Source of the DNA: Ascidia mentula
Taxonomy: Eukaryota; Chordata; Ascidiacea; Phlebobranchia; Ascidiidae
NCBI GenBank assembly: GCA_947561715.1
Contig: OX387198.1
Coordinates: 5,146,001 to 5,210,000 of the forward strand
Direction: 5' to 3'
DNA: 64,000 bases
In this document: positions 17,404-32,400 of the stretch, piece after piece
Layout: every line of letters begins with the position of its first letter
How positions within the stretch are numbered: the stretch's first letter is position 1
Notes under the pieces: generated by a model
Told to the model about the DNA's origin: nothing
The model's database searches: none
Seen by the model: only the letters and a program-made list of their open reading frames with translations
Position numbers and translations under genes: made by a program

Positions 17404-20400
17404 CTAAAGATGCGCAAAAGCGTAGTTAAACTAACTGTAACTAAAACATCAATGGTTTTGAATTGCTGCCTGTTTTACACTTGAACTAACAACACAATTT
17501 ACCAAGGTGCGAACAACTTTAAGTTAATTACACGGAATATAAGAGCAAACGTTTTTACCTACGTTTGCTTATAATGGTTAGCATGTTAGCTTTAGCTAGT
17601 TTATTCCATATAAGTTACCGACATCAATTTGTTCTTTGCCGAAAGAAACATATTTAAGAATTACAGCAGTTACTTTCAAATATACGTATATATAAATATT
17701 TCCTGGCAAGTTACCTGAAACGGGTGGAGGTGTGGACCCTGTGGGAGTGGTAAAAGTGGGGTTTGTTGTAGTGGAAGGAGACCCAGTAGAAATTGTAACA
17801 GTTGGTGTTGTCGTTGATGGAGGCGGAATCACTGAATATGTAATGTTTATTTTTAGATCGCAAAGCAACCACAATGTACAGTTATGTCCACTCACCGTTC
17901 AGAAAGCAATGGACGAAGAAGTACATCGCATTTTCAACTTCGTACTTTTGAATAAGTCGACCATTCGCACTGAAATGCAAATTGTAACGACAAACGTGAT
18001 TGCTTTGCAACAGAGCTCTGCTTACACTTTTTTGACATCAACCAAGCAGCATGGGTTTAGTAAAGTGACCAAGAAAGAAAAATCTTAAATAAAATGACCA
18101 CAAAGCATAAAACAAAACCAATATCATGTATCCTGTATAAGAGAATGCTGCGACTTTTGAACAAAACACCGCTGGTACATTACTTACCTGGCCAACAGCG
18201 TGTATCCGAGGAACATGCGTCTGGGTGAATCAACCAGCACTGCACGGTTTGCAACTGGATCGGTAGAAGTTGAAAAGGTAGTTTGGAAATCGTACCCTCC
18301 TTCTGATTGCCAGTTCTGAAAAAAATTATAATTTAATATTTGTTTCTTTACATACAAAAAACGTATCGAAACCACCTTGCAAAACGTACTCTGATCAGGT
18401 TTTACAGTCTTACCTAACACCACAAACCTAATTTATAACACCGATCATTGGCAATAATTTTTGTGCTACTTTTTCCCTGAGGAGTTAACGAACATTTTTT
18501 GTGGTGTATAAATTGTCATACCGGATTTCGGACGCTGTAGTAGACCTCGCATATTGTCGGGTCATTTAAATGGGCCTCGTATATTTGGAAGACTCTGTAC
18601 TCGAGTGTGACATCGTGGTATTGAATTGTGCCGTTGAAAGTTGTTATGTTTCCCAATCTATCTGCCCCGGTGTTGCTTAATACCTGCGACAAATCAAATT
18701 ACATCATTATTGTTTTGCACAGATACTACGCATTTTAAACAATAAACGCGAAACATGAAATGACATAGACGCCGGCCACAAAGCTTATCAAGTCTGGTGC
18801 CCATGTGAAGGTGATTTCTTCACGGAAAATCACCGTCTGTTGTAGGATTTACATCGGGAGGTGATGGATTCCGATAGGCCGCATATGACTAATGTTGCCA
18901 CTCGGGCGTGTAACAGAACAGATGTACAAATACGATCACAATCACTATTTGTTGTTAATTAAGCCCACCATAGATTTTTAATGTAGCTTTTAAAGTGATC
19001 GAGCTGAACGACGAGTTAATCATACCTCGATGGAATAACTGCCTCCCAGGCCTTCTATCCACATTAGTGCGTTAAAAGGATAACCGGTGTGGGTAATTGC
19101 TTGGAATCCTTGACCACTAAACGATATAATGTTTACAAGTAAATGAACTCTCTTCGAGGAAACTGTTAAAAGTTAATACCTCAGGAAGATATTACATTGG
19201 AATGTGTTGGGTAAACCATATTGGAAAATCATTAAATTGTGCGTTTTTTTCAAATATTGATATTTGCAAAATATAATTTTTTTTTTACATTTTCTTAAAC
19301 GTATATACATCTTATACTGTTGTGTTCTTAAACCACTTGAACCAAACAACAGCTGTATCGGTTTAAACAAAAATTGTAAAAGTTACGTTAACTGCAAACG
19401 TGTATGACCCACTTTGTATGTTGGTCGTAGTTAGCCGGGATAAGGGTGTCATTCAGTCCACTGAAAAAAACCTAAAAAATTCAAACGTAATTAAATTTTT
19501 ATAAACTAATGGCGCAGATTTTAATCACTTACTCGGTTCCCTCCATCATACATATCGTTTCCACCGTCGACAATTTGATTAACACCATCGTACGTGTAGT
19601 AGTAAAAGTCGAATATACTATATTGGATATTGTGGGAGTTCTGGTGTAGACAGGACAAGACCGAGCCAACGAGAGTGTCATCTGCAACATAAAATGCAAG
19701 GTTCGCAACAACAATATTGACACAATAAATTGCGTTTTAAAATCGAAACAACAATACGTTGTGGTAAAAACCTTGCTATGTAGTGACTTTGTAGCTTAGA
19801 CATTTATTTTTAAGATCTTACGCTCAAAGATCTTAAGTAATTTGCAATTCTATGAGACAAAATATTGACACTTTAGTTTTATGAATAAACAAATACAGAC
19901 ATGTTTATATACGTACATATACAGCAGATAAATTTACATAGGCACCAACAACACTGTAGAAGTTATCGATCTATCGTACGAAGCAGCAAAAAAGGGTATT
20001 TTCAGGATGCTGCAAAGTTTAGGCTAAAAATTACTGGAAGGTGGAGGTCGAGGAGGCGGAGGAGCGGATGTGGAGGAGGCTGTTGTTTGTGTGATGGGAG
20101 TTGTTGTGGGCTGTGGAGTAGGAATAGCGATATCTAGAAAATAAAACTTGATGTTGACCAACAAAGAAAATACAAAATATATACATTAGAAATCGTTTTT
20201 ATTTAGAAATGTAACTGATCCAATCAAGTTTGGCTGCATTGCCTTGGCTGCGATGCCATGAACCTTCATGATCAAAATACGAGAGCTGAGATCGCCAAGC
20301 ATAAAGGACTCATGCAGTAAGGATCTTTGTCATGCGAAACCATGATACACGTCTGCGTTTCTATTAACTAACCTCAAAAATAAATTGCTTACCGTTGAAT

Positions 20401-23400
20401 GCGTAATCTCCAATAATTGTGGCAGTTTCACTCAAAACGTTTGTGATTTCAGTTGAGCTGAACGGTTGCCCATTTGACCTACAATTGGAAAGAAAGAATA
20501 CTTAAATTTTCTGCCCTATGGTTTTGTTGAAAAACATTGCTCTTTAATTATTCGATGCCATACATTTACATTACAAAATTTACCGGTTCTGGGAATGAAG
20601 AATTCATATCAAGAAAACAAGATAACTGTATAATATTTTAGGTCATGTTATAAGTTTGTCTGAAACAAATTTTCAGGGACTCAAATCCTTATTTATACAA
20701 TGGATTAGGGTTCTTACTTAGCCAGCAACATGTAGCCAAAGAAAACGTTTCGCAATGGCACGGAGGAGCTTGCTGTTGCTCTGTTTTCCAGACTGTTCTG
20801 ATCGGTATTTCTAACGTCAAGATTGAGAGAAACTGGTGATGAATTCCACTACAAATATGTTCTTTGTTACTACATGAAATTTACAAAGTAAAGTACAACA
20901 CCAAAACTTACGTCAGAACTTGTAATTGTAAAATAGATTTCTGCGATCGTTGGGTCGGGGGTTCCAAATAATTGGAATACTTCGTACTGAATAGTGCAGT
21001 TCAGTCTAATTATTCCATTTGTTTGAGTAACTGTTCCAGAGTTATCAGCTCCAGCGTTGGAATTGACCTACATGGACAAACACAGGAGAGGTTACTGACG
21101 CTTCCAAGCATATTTTATTGCTGAATACTGCTCTTCTAGCAAACTTTATTTTATCGACGTTTCTCGACGTTTCGGCTGTTATGCATCAGCCTTCATCAGG
21201 TGGCATGAATGTAAATCAAGCAATGTGGACAATGTTGTGGCACATAAACAAAGAAAATACGCTACCATAGAAAAAAAAGTGAAAAAACGATAAAAAAGGG
21301 CGAACACACCTGCACTATACAATTCTCAGTAACAACACGGCTTATCATGGTTTTTGGAGTGCGCGAGGTTTTACGGCAGAATTGCAAAAATAAAGTTTGC
21401 CAGAAGAGCAGTGTTCAGCAACAGGAAAGGTTGGTGAAGTAAATTGCTTAAATAAGATAATATGATAAATACCTGTATATTATAGGAATTGACGGTGTTG
21501 TTTGCCCCTATCCACATGAGGGCGACAAAGGGATGATCTTGAGAAGACCCGAAAGTATATTCGTTAAACCTATACATGTGCAAATGAGCGTAAGTTATAT
21601 TTGGTATCACTTTCTATTTAAAATACAGATTGATATGAAATTTATTTGCCATTAGACTAATGGCATTAGTTATATGATATGGAAGTTTTTATTCAATGGC
21701 ATAGTGTTTTGCTTACTCATAAGCTTGTCCGTATACGATGTTCATCAGCTGAGTCCCTTGTCCAAACGACACCTAATTCATGCGAAGAACAGTAAATTAG
21801 TTTTAATAAATCCTATACATAGAAAAATTATTGTTTATTAATTATATGTAAAATGATTTTTTTCAAATAAAATTTGACTCCGCAAAAATATTACACCCAC
21901 TTTTGGAACATTCCTGCATTATATGTGCAAAAAAGCCATATGATTGCAATTCCTGCATTATTTTGTCAATTTTAACCAATTATAAAATTATGTCTATTCA
22001 CAAACCATATTTCCTCCGTCATACATATCGTTTCCACCGTCCGATATACTATTCGATCCACCATCGTATATGTACGGAAAGAAGTTATTGACTTGCTGCA
22101 AAACTCGGTCGGCAAAAGCTCGGACTGCTTGCAGGGATCGACGAGCAACCAGTGACGGAACAAAAATTGGGGTGTTTGGAGTTGTTTTATATGAAGTTGT
22201 GGTTTGCGGTGTTGGCATTCGTGTCGTCAGTTTAGCAGAAGTTGTGTCTGGTGACGTTGTCGCTGGTGATTGGGGGATAATGACTGTGGAAGGCAACGTG
22301 TTAATCAATTTTAACTTGCATAAGGGGAATATTCAATACATACAAATTACATCATAAGGTATTTAAGATGCAAATAACCAAATGTTTTAGTGAGGTTCAG
22401 AGGGCCACTGTTTCGACCTTAATAAGGCTCACAAATGCAGCTTTGGTGTAACTACAACGATCAAGACTTAGTATTTTACCTTTGTCTAGCGACACTGCCA
22501 CGTAATACATGGCGTCTCTAACCTCCTGGGCCTCAATCATTCTTGTATTGGTGCTGAAAAGTAAAAAAGAGTTGCAATATTTTAACAGGAGAAATCATGT
22601 GAAAAATAATACATCAATCAGTTCAAGTTTGTACTCTCTTGTCAGCAGAATTAATGGGGTTAATTACTAATTTAATTTGCACAGGATTTCATCACCTGGA
22701 GAACAACATGTAGCCGAGAAACACGCGGTTTGGCGAATCAACCAGTGTCACCGTATTTTCAGTTGGGTCGGTAAGACTTGAGAAGGAAGTTTCCAAAACA
22801 TATCCTCCCGATGATTGCCAGTTCTAAAAAATAATTCAGTTACTTATAAAAACGCAAACATCATCATTACTTAGAATGAGAAAAAACATAACGAGAGAAA
22901 CTGTAGCCATAATTGGGTCATAGACAATTTTATTTGAGAAACACTGCGGTGTGCTTGGAGCTCACAGGCATGTGCAGTACGGAACATTGCATGCGAGCTA
23001 CGGGATCTCAAGGGTCGGAGTTTGCACCACCGTTAAGCTACAGTACATGGTTCGCCGGCTTAGAACTTAAATACCGAATATTTATTTTTGTTGGCAATGA
23101 CGTCACAGCATTCCAGCAACACATTTTCTCAACTATTTTTTGGATCAACCAACGCGGGTACGTTTCACATCTTTAATCATTTTGGAAATTATTCTCTAAT
23201 TTTATGTCAATGAAAATTGAAACTGATTCAGCCACGGATGTGACAGTAATACAAATAAATTGTACAATACAGTGGTTAGATCGCCAACAAATGGTAGGTC
23301 CAGAGTTGTTTTTTAAACATGCGAAAGGGCAATTGCTTGGACTTAAGCTGTTGTAAGCTTCAGGTTAACCCGTTGTATGTTAATGAAAACTGTTTACGTA

Positions 23401-26400
23401 ACATAAGTAAACCCGTTTTTACCGGATTTCGGGCGCTAAAGTAGACTTCGCAGATAGAGGGGTCCCTAGCAAGTGCCCCATATATTTGAAACACTCTGTA
23501 TTCCACTGTGGTGCTCCCGTAACTGACTGTGTTACTGAAAGTAGCAATGCTTCCACTTCCGTCGGCACCAGTAAAGCTGGAAACCTAAATTGTTCATACA
23601 TATGTAATCATGTAGTCAAATTTTATAATAAGGCAAAGTTAATGCTTCCTTTCAATAATTTGCATTGTTGAAAATCAGACCAAAACCAAGTTAAAGTAAA
23701 ATTTATGCATGACAAACATCACAAATGCAAAATTTATTCAAAGTAATTTATAGTGGCATCCAATACAATTAATCATTATCACACGTTTCACACTGTTCTT
23801 AACAATATTCAATACATCCTCACTCGAATCGAATAATTTCCCCCACCACTTTCAATCCACATGAGGGCAGTAAAGGGGTACCCGGCATATACTTGAGCTT
23901 GGTATCCAATCCCACTGCAACATTAGGTTGTTTTGTGATATCAGAGAAGACTTAAAACCGCTCATGTTAACGAGCCGTTCACATCAAACCGAAAACTAAC
24001 TCTTAATCATTTGACGAATAAAATATGAATGCATTGGTAGGCGATATGTTTCTTGGTAAATGTCAATTACGTAAAGTGCGCGTTCACACAATTGATATTC
24101 ATAAATTATGAGGTTTGGAGGCTTGGCAACCCAGGCAATGGAGCCTATCTGGATCAGCCACTTTTTTCTGACAACTCGGAGCAAGGTTTGAAAAATCAAA
24201 CTCCCGGTGAGGTTTGAACTTTCGACCCTGGGCTAACCAGGCCCAACGCTCTACCAACTGAGCTACAGGAGGTCAGTGATTTCAGGGGGTATATTGTGGC
24301 CAAGGTACACTGGTGCGCAAGCGCACAACTTGCCAGGCAACCTTTACATATGCGTTATTTAGAAATTATTGAGAAACATCGTCTGTAATAGTAACCGGAT
24401 TTGTGTTTACCTTCCAGATTGGTTGTAGTTTGCCGGCATAAAGCTGTTATTAGGTCCACCGTAGAAAACCTGAAACATTCAATGACAATCAAATATTCTC
24501 GTGATCCCAATTTCATTTTCTTACCATGTTTCCTCCATCGTACATATCGTTTCCTCCGTCCGAAATTTGGTTAACACCATCGTACGTGTAGTAGTGAAAG
24601 TTGAGGATGGTGTTTCGGATATTGTGGGAGTTCTGGAGCAGACAGGACAAAGCCGAACCGACCGGGTCATCTGCGGAATAAAACAATGATGGCGGGATTT
24701 ATAAAATCGCTGACGAAATAATCAAGTGCCGAATGCTAAAATGACCGCAAGTAAAGACTTCAAAAATTAAACATAAAAAGAGTATTAAAAAGCATGGTAT
24801 TGTGCAGATCGACTTACTTGGAACTTGGGATGTTGTTACAGAAGGCGAAGTGGGTGTAGTAGGGGGCGGTGTTGGAGTAGTGAGATTGACAGAAGCAGTT
24901 GGCATTTGCGTCGGTAGGGTAATATCTGGAAATAAAATTGTGTTCAAACCAAAATAATGATAAAGAAGAAAACAATATGCTCAGATAAACCGAAACGAGT
25001 CTTTTCGAAAATCAAGCAATTTCTCACCGTTAAAGGCGTAAGTTCCAGTAATTGTGGCAGTCTCACTTAGAACGTTTTCTATTTCATCTGCAAGAAGCGC
25101 TTGTCGATTTGCCCTAAAAGGGGATTAAATTTTTTTTAAAACACGGGGTAAATGAAAATTTTGTTTGTCAATAAATGTATTTGTATAATATTTAATCTCA
25201 TGATCTTGACATTTCGTGTCATTCGAACATTCTTCAAAGAAACCGGAATTTGTATGGTGGGTTTCACCTACACTGAAACTTGTTACAAACATAAGCTGCG
25301 GTTGATTGGGGTTCTTACTTAGAAAGAAGCATGTATCCAAATAAAACGTTTCGCAATGGCACGGAGCTACTTGCTGTTGCTCTATTTTCCAGACTGTTCT
25401 GATCGGAATTTCTAACGTCAAGATTGAGAGAAACTGGTGACGAATTCCACTGTAAATATGTTCTTTGTTACTACATGAAATTTACAAAGCAAAGTACAAC
25501 ACCAAAACTTACGACAGAACTTGTAATTGTAAAATAGATTTCTGCGATCGTTGGGTCGGGGGTTCCAAATATTTGGAATACTTCGTACTGAATAGTGCAG
25601 TTCAGTCTAATTATTCCATTTGTTCGAGTAACTGTTCCAGAGTTATCGGCTCCAGCGTTGGAATTGACCTACAGTAATTAAGCATAGGAATATTCGGTGA
25701 AGGAAAATGTTTAAAACAGATGATAAGATAAATACCTGTATGTTATAGGAATTGGCGGTGTTGTTTCCTCCTATCCACATGATGGCGACAAAGGGATGAT
25801 CTTGAGAAGACTCGAAAGTGTATTCGTTAAACCTATACATGTGTAAAAGAGCATAAGTTACACTTACTATTACTTTCTATATTTGATTAAAACAGCTTGA
25901 TTCAAAACGTCTGAAATACATTTTTGTATGAAACTTTTTTGCCCTAGTCAGTCATGTGTCGAGGTTTTCATTACATATTAATGCGTTTTGCTTACTCATA
26001 AGCTTGTCCGTATATGACGTTCGTCAATTGAGTCCCTTGACCAAAGGATACCTAGTGAATGCAAATAAAAGTAAATTAATACTTGAATTCACTTTCATTA
26101 TCCAATGCATAAAAACTATTGTTTATCTAATTGTATTTAGACGTAAATGTTTTTGTTCAAAAAACATTTGGCACCAAAAATATATCGCAGCCACATTTTG
26201 AAACGTTTCTATTTTGTTTCGCAGACATATACGAAGTTTGTTAATCTTTCTATCTACAAACCATGTTTCCTCCATCATACATATCGTTTCCACCGTCCGA
26301 TATACTATTCGATCCACCATCGTATATGTACGGGAAGAAGTTATTGACTTGCTGCAAAATTCGGTCGGCAAAAGCACGAACGGCCTGCAGGGATCGACGA

Positions 26401-29400
26401 GCAACCAGTGAAGGCAGATAAAATGGCGGGTTGGGAGTTGTTATTTGCTGTGTCGTCACTTGTGGGCTTGTTGTGACTGGATTGGTCGAGTTCGCCGACG
26501 GAATTGGAATATCTGTACAATATCACTCGTATATTGTTGTGTTTTTCACCAAAACAGTTCATGGCATCTAGAGACAACTGAACTCAGACTATTACATAAC
26601 ACAAACATTTTTGACCTTAGAATATTGATTTTTCATTGAATTAACGAGCAAATTTGCTATGGAGTTTTTCAAAAACAATTTTAATCAATGTGTTTTTTTT
26701 TATATTAGGTTTGTATGCAACAAAGTTCGTAAACGTACCGCTGAATGCATATGTTCCGATGAGTGTGGCGATTTCGGTCAAACTGTTTTCGATCTCGACG
26801 TCACTGACAAACTGCCCGTTCTCCCTTCATGAGGATTGTTGTATTAAGGTTAGTGGCTACATAGCTTGGCGAGACTTTTTCAGAAATGTTTTAATTCAAG
26901 ATAGGTAGAGACTTTACGAAAGAAAAAAGGTTTCGATCTCTTAAGTATGGATTCATGGGGTAGAAGCATTGTTTTAGCATTTTCAACTAAACAAATCGTA
27001 TCTTGTTTATTTATCCTGTTTACTTGGATAAGAGCATATATCCGAAGAACACGTTTCTTAATGGCGTGAAACTGTTGATTGTTGCACGATTTTCCAGGTT
27101 GTTTTGGTCACTGCTTGTAACATCAAGATTGAGAGTTACCGGTGACGAGCCCCACTGTGTAAAATAATGTGTTAATCACACTAAAGGTACGTTGTTTTCA
27201 GTTGAAGCTCCAACAGAAAGCAAACGATGCGTAAGGCATTAAAATGTACAGTATATACCATGTTTACAACAGAAAACCCACGGCGAAGCTTTTAATTTGT
27301 TTAGTATCGTACAATTGACATACAGCCTTGTACATATATAGTATAAGCGTTGCTGGACTGCTAATCTGTAGCTCCTTTAGAAACTGGACGACACATGTAC
27401 ATTGGAATATACGGTGCATGTACCAGTAAACATAGAAAATAAAAATAACTCACGACAAAGCTTGTGACGCTGAAATAAACTTCAACAATCGCTGGATCGC
27501 CGGCGTTATACAGTTGAAACACCTCGTAGTTTATTGTGGAATTCGAGTTGTTGATTATTCCATTTTGTCGAATTACATCACCACCATTATCTGCCCCCGC
27601 GTCTGAGTTCACCTAAATATTGTTTTGTTGTCACATTTACGTTACATCATGACAAGCAAAATTTAGACAAGCAAAAGTTAGACAACACAACAATCAATCA
27701 GGGTAGAAATAGTAATTTTCTTGTTGGATCAAGTTACACAGTTATTTACCTGCACGGTGAAAGTTTGCGTCGGGTTGTTTGCTCCTATCCACATGAGGGA
27801 GACGAAGGGGTGGCCATCGACAGTTCCAAACCCATAGTCGTTGAAACTTCAATTAAACAATGCAGGCGTTCATACAACGAATAGGTCGAAAACAGTCGAA
27901 TTAAAATACGATTTGCGATCCCATTCATACTCTACATAAACTCGGTGTCTATAAGACCTACTGTCATACCTGTAAGTTTGTCCATAAAGTGCGCTTTCCG
28001 TTGCCGAGTCCTCGCCAAACGAAACCTGGCAAACACACGATCAGGATTAAACTTCCTGGTGTTGGACGAACAAGCTACGTTTGGGATACACATAGACGGA
28101 CATAACCGTTTTGGATATTGGCATGGTTGTCTTAATCAAGTTTGCTATTGGCCGATATTTGTACAAAAATCTAACCAACCCGTGCTTGGATGCCCTCATC
28201 TCTTAATATCGCGTATAACTGGTTTTACGACACGGGGCACGCAAGTTTGGTCACCCGACTGATCAAAATTACCCGCGAGGTGATTTTGGCCTATGTATTT
28301 CCCTGTGAGGTCGTACGCTGGTCTCAAAATAAGTACACACTAATGTTTAGCACGCGTCGAATAGTAAACAACAAACATGACACGGATTAATGTTTGAGTT
28401 GTGCTCCCCTGGCGTATATTAATGTATGTGGAAGCAAAAGACTTCTTCGTGATTCTTCAGATTCTTTCACAACATTTAGGGAATAGAAACAATTTTCCTA
28501 AATGCTTACCCTATTTCCACCGTCGTACATATCCCCTCCTCCGTCTGATATCGAATTGGGCGCCCCATCATAGATGTACTCGTAAAAGTCAGTGACATGT
28601 TGTCGTATTTGGTGTGAAAAGTAACGAATTGCTTGCAGGGACCGAGAAAGTGGCAATATGGAGAACGGTGACGTTGTGCTTGCTGGCGGGGTCGTAGAAG
28701 GTGGCATTGTAGGAGCAGGCGGGGGTGGCACCACTGTTGCATTAAAACACGTGAAGTTTAACTACATGTTCAACGGACGTTTAATAACATCGGTCAAAGC
28801 GCATATACTAAGTAGTATTTGTGTTGAGATAACGTTGGTTTGAATCCCGGTGTGGTACAAAAAAGACATAAACATTGAAGAAAGGAAGCTGCGAAACCTA
28901 CCTTGATTAAAAACGTGGGCAAAAGTGAGCATGGCATTTCTGACTTCATCTTCGCCGATCAACCGCCCGGCAACACTAAAAAACGTAATTATGTATATAT
29001 AAGGGCAACACTGAATAGTTATTGTAAAGCTTCCGACCAGCAAACACTAGGAAAATTATTGCTTTTGTTAACTTAACAATCTACTCAGTGATTTACAAAC
29101 AAGACGGAACATGTAGGGGCATTGATTGGTAATTTTGTGAAGCCTCTTCCCTCATGGTTTCCAACTATCACGCGCCGACGCAGTATCGTTCAAAATGTAA
29201 AGATATACAAAAAAAAACTTTGCAGACGAATTCGCATAATTTTATGTTAATTTAAAATGGTACTTCGCCACAGCTTGGAGGAATATTCTAAAAATACCAT
29301 GAAATTATACATGCGACGCTTCTGAGTTGTTAAAAATATGCAGCAGTTTCGCAAGACGTATTTGGAGCTTTGTTATAGCACACGGCTATGCGCAGTATTT

Positions 29401-32400
29401 TAATTTGTGCGTGCTGCGATATTACCTGGAGAAAAGAGTGTAGCCAAGAATTATCCTCCTGGGTGAATCAACCAGTGTTGCCGTATTTGTGGTTGGGTCT
29501 GTGACACTTGCGAATGAAGTTTGAAGAAAATTACCTCCTGATGATTGCCAGTTCTGAATATTATACAATGCATTTTATAGCTGTGAAGCTATTTTCTCGT
29601 GGTAATTTAATAGCTGTAAAATGCATTTTTAAGAAAGGAAATCGCACCATATTTCTGACGCTGTAGTAGACTTCACAGATTGTGGGATCAGCACCAGCGC
29701 TGTAGATTTGAAAGACTCTGTATTCCAAAACCACATTGCTGTAGGTTATTGTGCCGTTGAAAATGGCAATGTTTCCGCCACCGTCAGCCCCAGTAAAGCT
29801 TTGAACCTACAGATACAGTTAGTTGTGAGTTGAACTCAACAAGGACAAACTGGTTTTGTTTTGTTACTTATTCTCATTACTATAAAGTATGCAAACAATA
29901 TCTAAGGAGTATTTGGCATTTCTTGGCATGAAAATTATTTGACAATTTAATTCCATGCGGTATCACGTATCCTATGCATGGAAGAAAACCTGAGCTTACT
30001 TGATCGAGTGTGACCAACCAAAATCTGAATTCCTAACTAAAATTGCAGATCCAACGATTCTTGATTGCAGGCACCACGAGAGATTAAAGGCAACAGGTGC
30101 AGCACAACTGAGCCCATACCAGTCTAAGCGGCTATAAATGCCATCGCTTGCTTCGAAGTTGAGAACCTGGGGGATTTCTACCCCTAAAGCCTTGATCCCA
30201 CCTTTAATCTCAGGTGCTTTCCAATATAGGTGGCTTTGATGCCACAAACTTGTAAACTACTTTTCCATTTGCAGTCACGTACCTGAATAGAATAGCGGCC
30301 GACATCTTCTATCCACATAAGAGCATTAAAGGGATAACCACTATGGGTTCCTGCTGTATATCCTGTACGACTGCATATAAAAGTTTTTGTGTAATTGTTT
30401 ATTTTTTAAAATTATATTTTATGTAGTTGTATTTCGTGTTTTTAAATTGTATATTTATAGGTTGGTGCATTTTATACTTGTCATCTTTTCGGAATATATT
30501 TTGGTGATGCTACAATGAGTTTTTTTGTGCAAAGATTCTAGTCGATTGATAATTCATTGAAAATAATTCTCAAGATGCGAAGCAAAATTAATTTAATAAA
30601 TTTTGAAACAATTTCACTCACTTGAAGAATCGGTCGTAGATGGGACGAGTAATGTTGTCGAAAGGTCCAAAGAAGTTGATCTATTGGACAGGAACAAATT
30701 GAAATAATGTTTAAAGACTTCATTGAATGTCGTTTACCCGATTTCCACCATCGTACATATCATTCCCACCATCTGATATTTCGTTAGTAAAGTCGTAGTT
30801 ATAATGGTAAAAATCAGTAATGCTGCTTTGGATGGTCGCAGAGTACTGATGAAGTTGGTTCAGAACGGTTCCAATGAAACTAGTGGCTGCAAATAAAAAA
30901 AAAAAAACAGTTACATCTATTATATGATTGTATGCTGACGTCAGGGTTGTCGTTACTGCAAACTGCGCTTTAAAATCAATACAAAAAGTACGTAATTAAA
31001 ACAATTGTCGTATGGATCCATTTCCTATTTTTAGGTTATATTAAAATTCACTGTTACACTTTGGATGTGTGATTGATGTAAAGTACACTGGCGCAATCAA
31101 TGATTTCTCTTATTTTAACAAAATACATGACTTAGGAATGGTCGATGCGCACTGACGTACTTAAAGGCGGAGGCCGTGTGACCAGAGGAATGGTTGTGGA
31201 TGAAGCTGTAGTTTGTGTTGTGGGATCGGCGGAAGTTGTGGGCATTGCTGTAGTCAAGGAAACATCTGGAAATAAAAATATGCTTTGTTTGAACATAGAA
31301 GACAACATAATTAAAAAACAGCGACTTTTTTCTTATATGATCGCCACCATCAGGACTAGCAAAGCTTTCAACCTGCAGATGCAGCCTGTTGTGTGTTCTG
31401 AATAAATTAGTTTGTTTTCAATATACAAAATCATTTTAAAAATCTTTGTTGAAAAGCGTGTAAACTGTAACTAAATAATATTCTTTTTCTCGAAAACAAA
31501 CATTTTACCGTTAAATGCGAAAGCTCCAATGATGGTGGCAGTTTCACTCAAAACATTGTCGAATTCAATTGATCTGAAAACTTCCCCATTTGGCCTGTAA
31601 TTCGAAAAGCACATTACTTAAACTTTGTGGTCTTAGTTTTGTTACAGGGCATTGATCTTATTATTTTAGATTCGATTTAAAGATTACTTCCTAGAAATCT
31701 TCATATTGGGACCTTCCTTGCAAATATTATGCAATTATTTGAAATTCTTACTTAGACAGCAACATGTATCCAAATAAAACGTTTCGCAATGGCACGGAGC
31801 TACTTGCTGTTGCTCTGTTTTCCAGACTGTTCTGATCGGTATTTCTAACGTCAAGATTGAGAGAAACTGGTGATGAATTCCACTACAAATATGTTCTTAG
31901 TTACTACACGAAATTTACAAAGCAAAGTACAACACCAAAACTTACGACAGAACTTGTAATTGTAAAATAGATTTCTGCAATCGTTGGGTCGGTGGTTCCA
32001 AATAATTGGAATACTTCGTACTGAACAGTGCAGTTCAGTCTAATTATTCCATTTGTTTGAGTAACTGTTCCAGAGTTATCAGCTCCAGCGTTGGAATTGA
32101 CCTGAATAAGCACAATTAATATCAGTTAAGTGGATATCTTCAATAAAAAAATTGACATGCACCTGTATGTTATAGGAATTGACGGTGTTGTTTGCTCCTA
32201 TCCACATGAGGGCGACAAAGGGATGATCTTGAGAAGACTCGAATGTATATCCGTCAAAGCTGTGTAACAGAAATAATATCACCTATGTGCCTGAACAGTT
32301 AAAACTGTTTACACCCGCATGTATGTTTTAACACAGATTTCTATGTCATATTTATTTGCATTTGTAAATTAGTGTCAAATAACCTGATTTATATTAATTT

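Larger units (their letters stand above)
17716..24926 (-). repeat. Variant modules M13 (type I'), M14 (type III), M15 (type I') and their linkers
   Basis: The type II module is absent here, so the triplet pattern ends. The linker at about 24926-24817 precedes M13 (about 24670-22480: DDPVGSALSCLLQNSHNIRN...DGGNDMYDGGN, then GIGYQAQVYAGYPFTALMWI). M14 (about 22284-20393) opens with a long Thr/Pro linker and then RRSLQAVRAFADRVLQQVNN. Its d and e exons and flanking introns match M12 very closely. The linker at about 20133-20037 precedes M15 (about 19681-17890: DDTLVGSVLSCLHQNSHNIQ). The final linker (17828-17716, PPPSTTTPTVTISTGSPSTT) leads to the C-terminal region. M13 and M15 resemble the modules of the upstream paralog (cysteine near the start of exon a, GIGYQA) more than the type I copies of triplets 1-4. 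They may be the ancestral forms. Confidence 0.75.

Noticed and set aside
22913..23176. Plus-strand 87-residue open frame in the M13 d-e intron
   Set aside because: No recognisable residues, isolated, and within an intron of a well-supported minus-strand gene.
24201..24271. Functional tRNA-Thr gene
   Set aside because: The T stem and part of the acceptor stem do not pair, and the flanking body is repeated elsewhere, so a SINE or pseudogene is more likely.
28840..28862. B-box-like GGTTTGAATCCCGG in the M10-M11 intron
   Set aside because: No matching A box or tRNA fold upstream; a single box is expected by chance at this scale.
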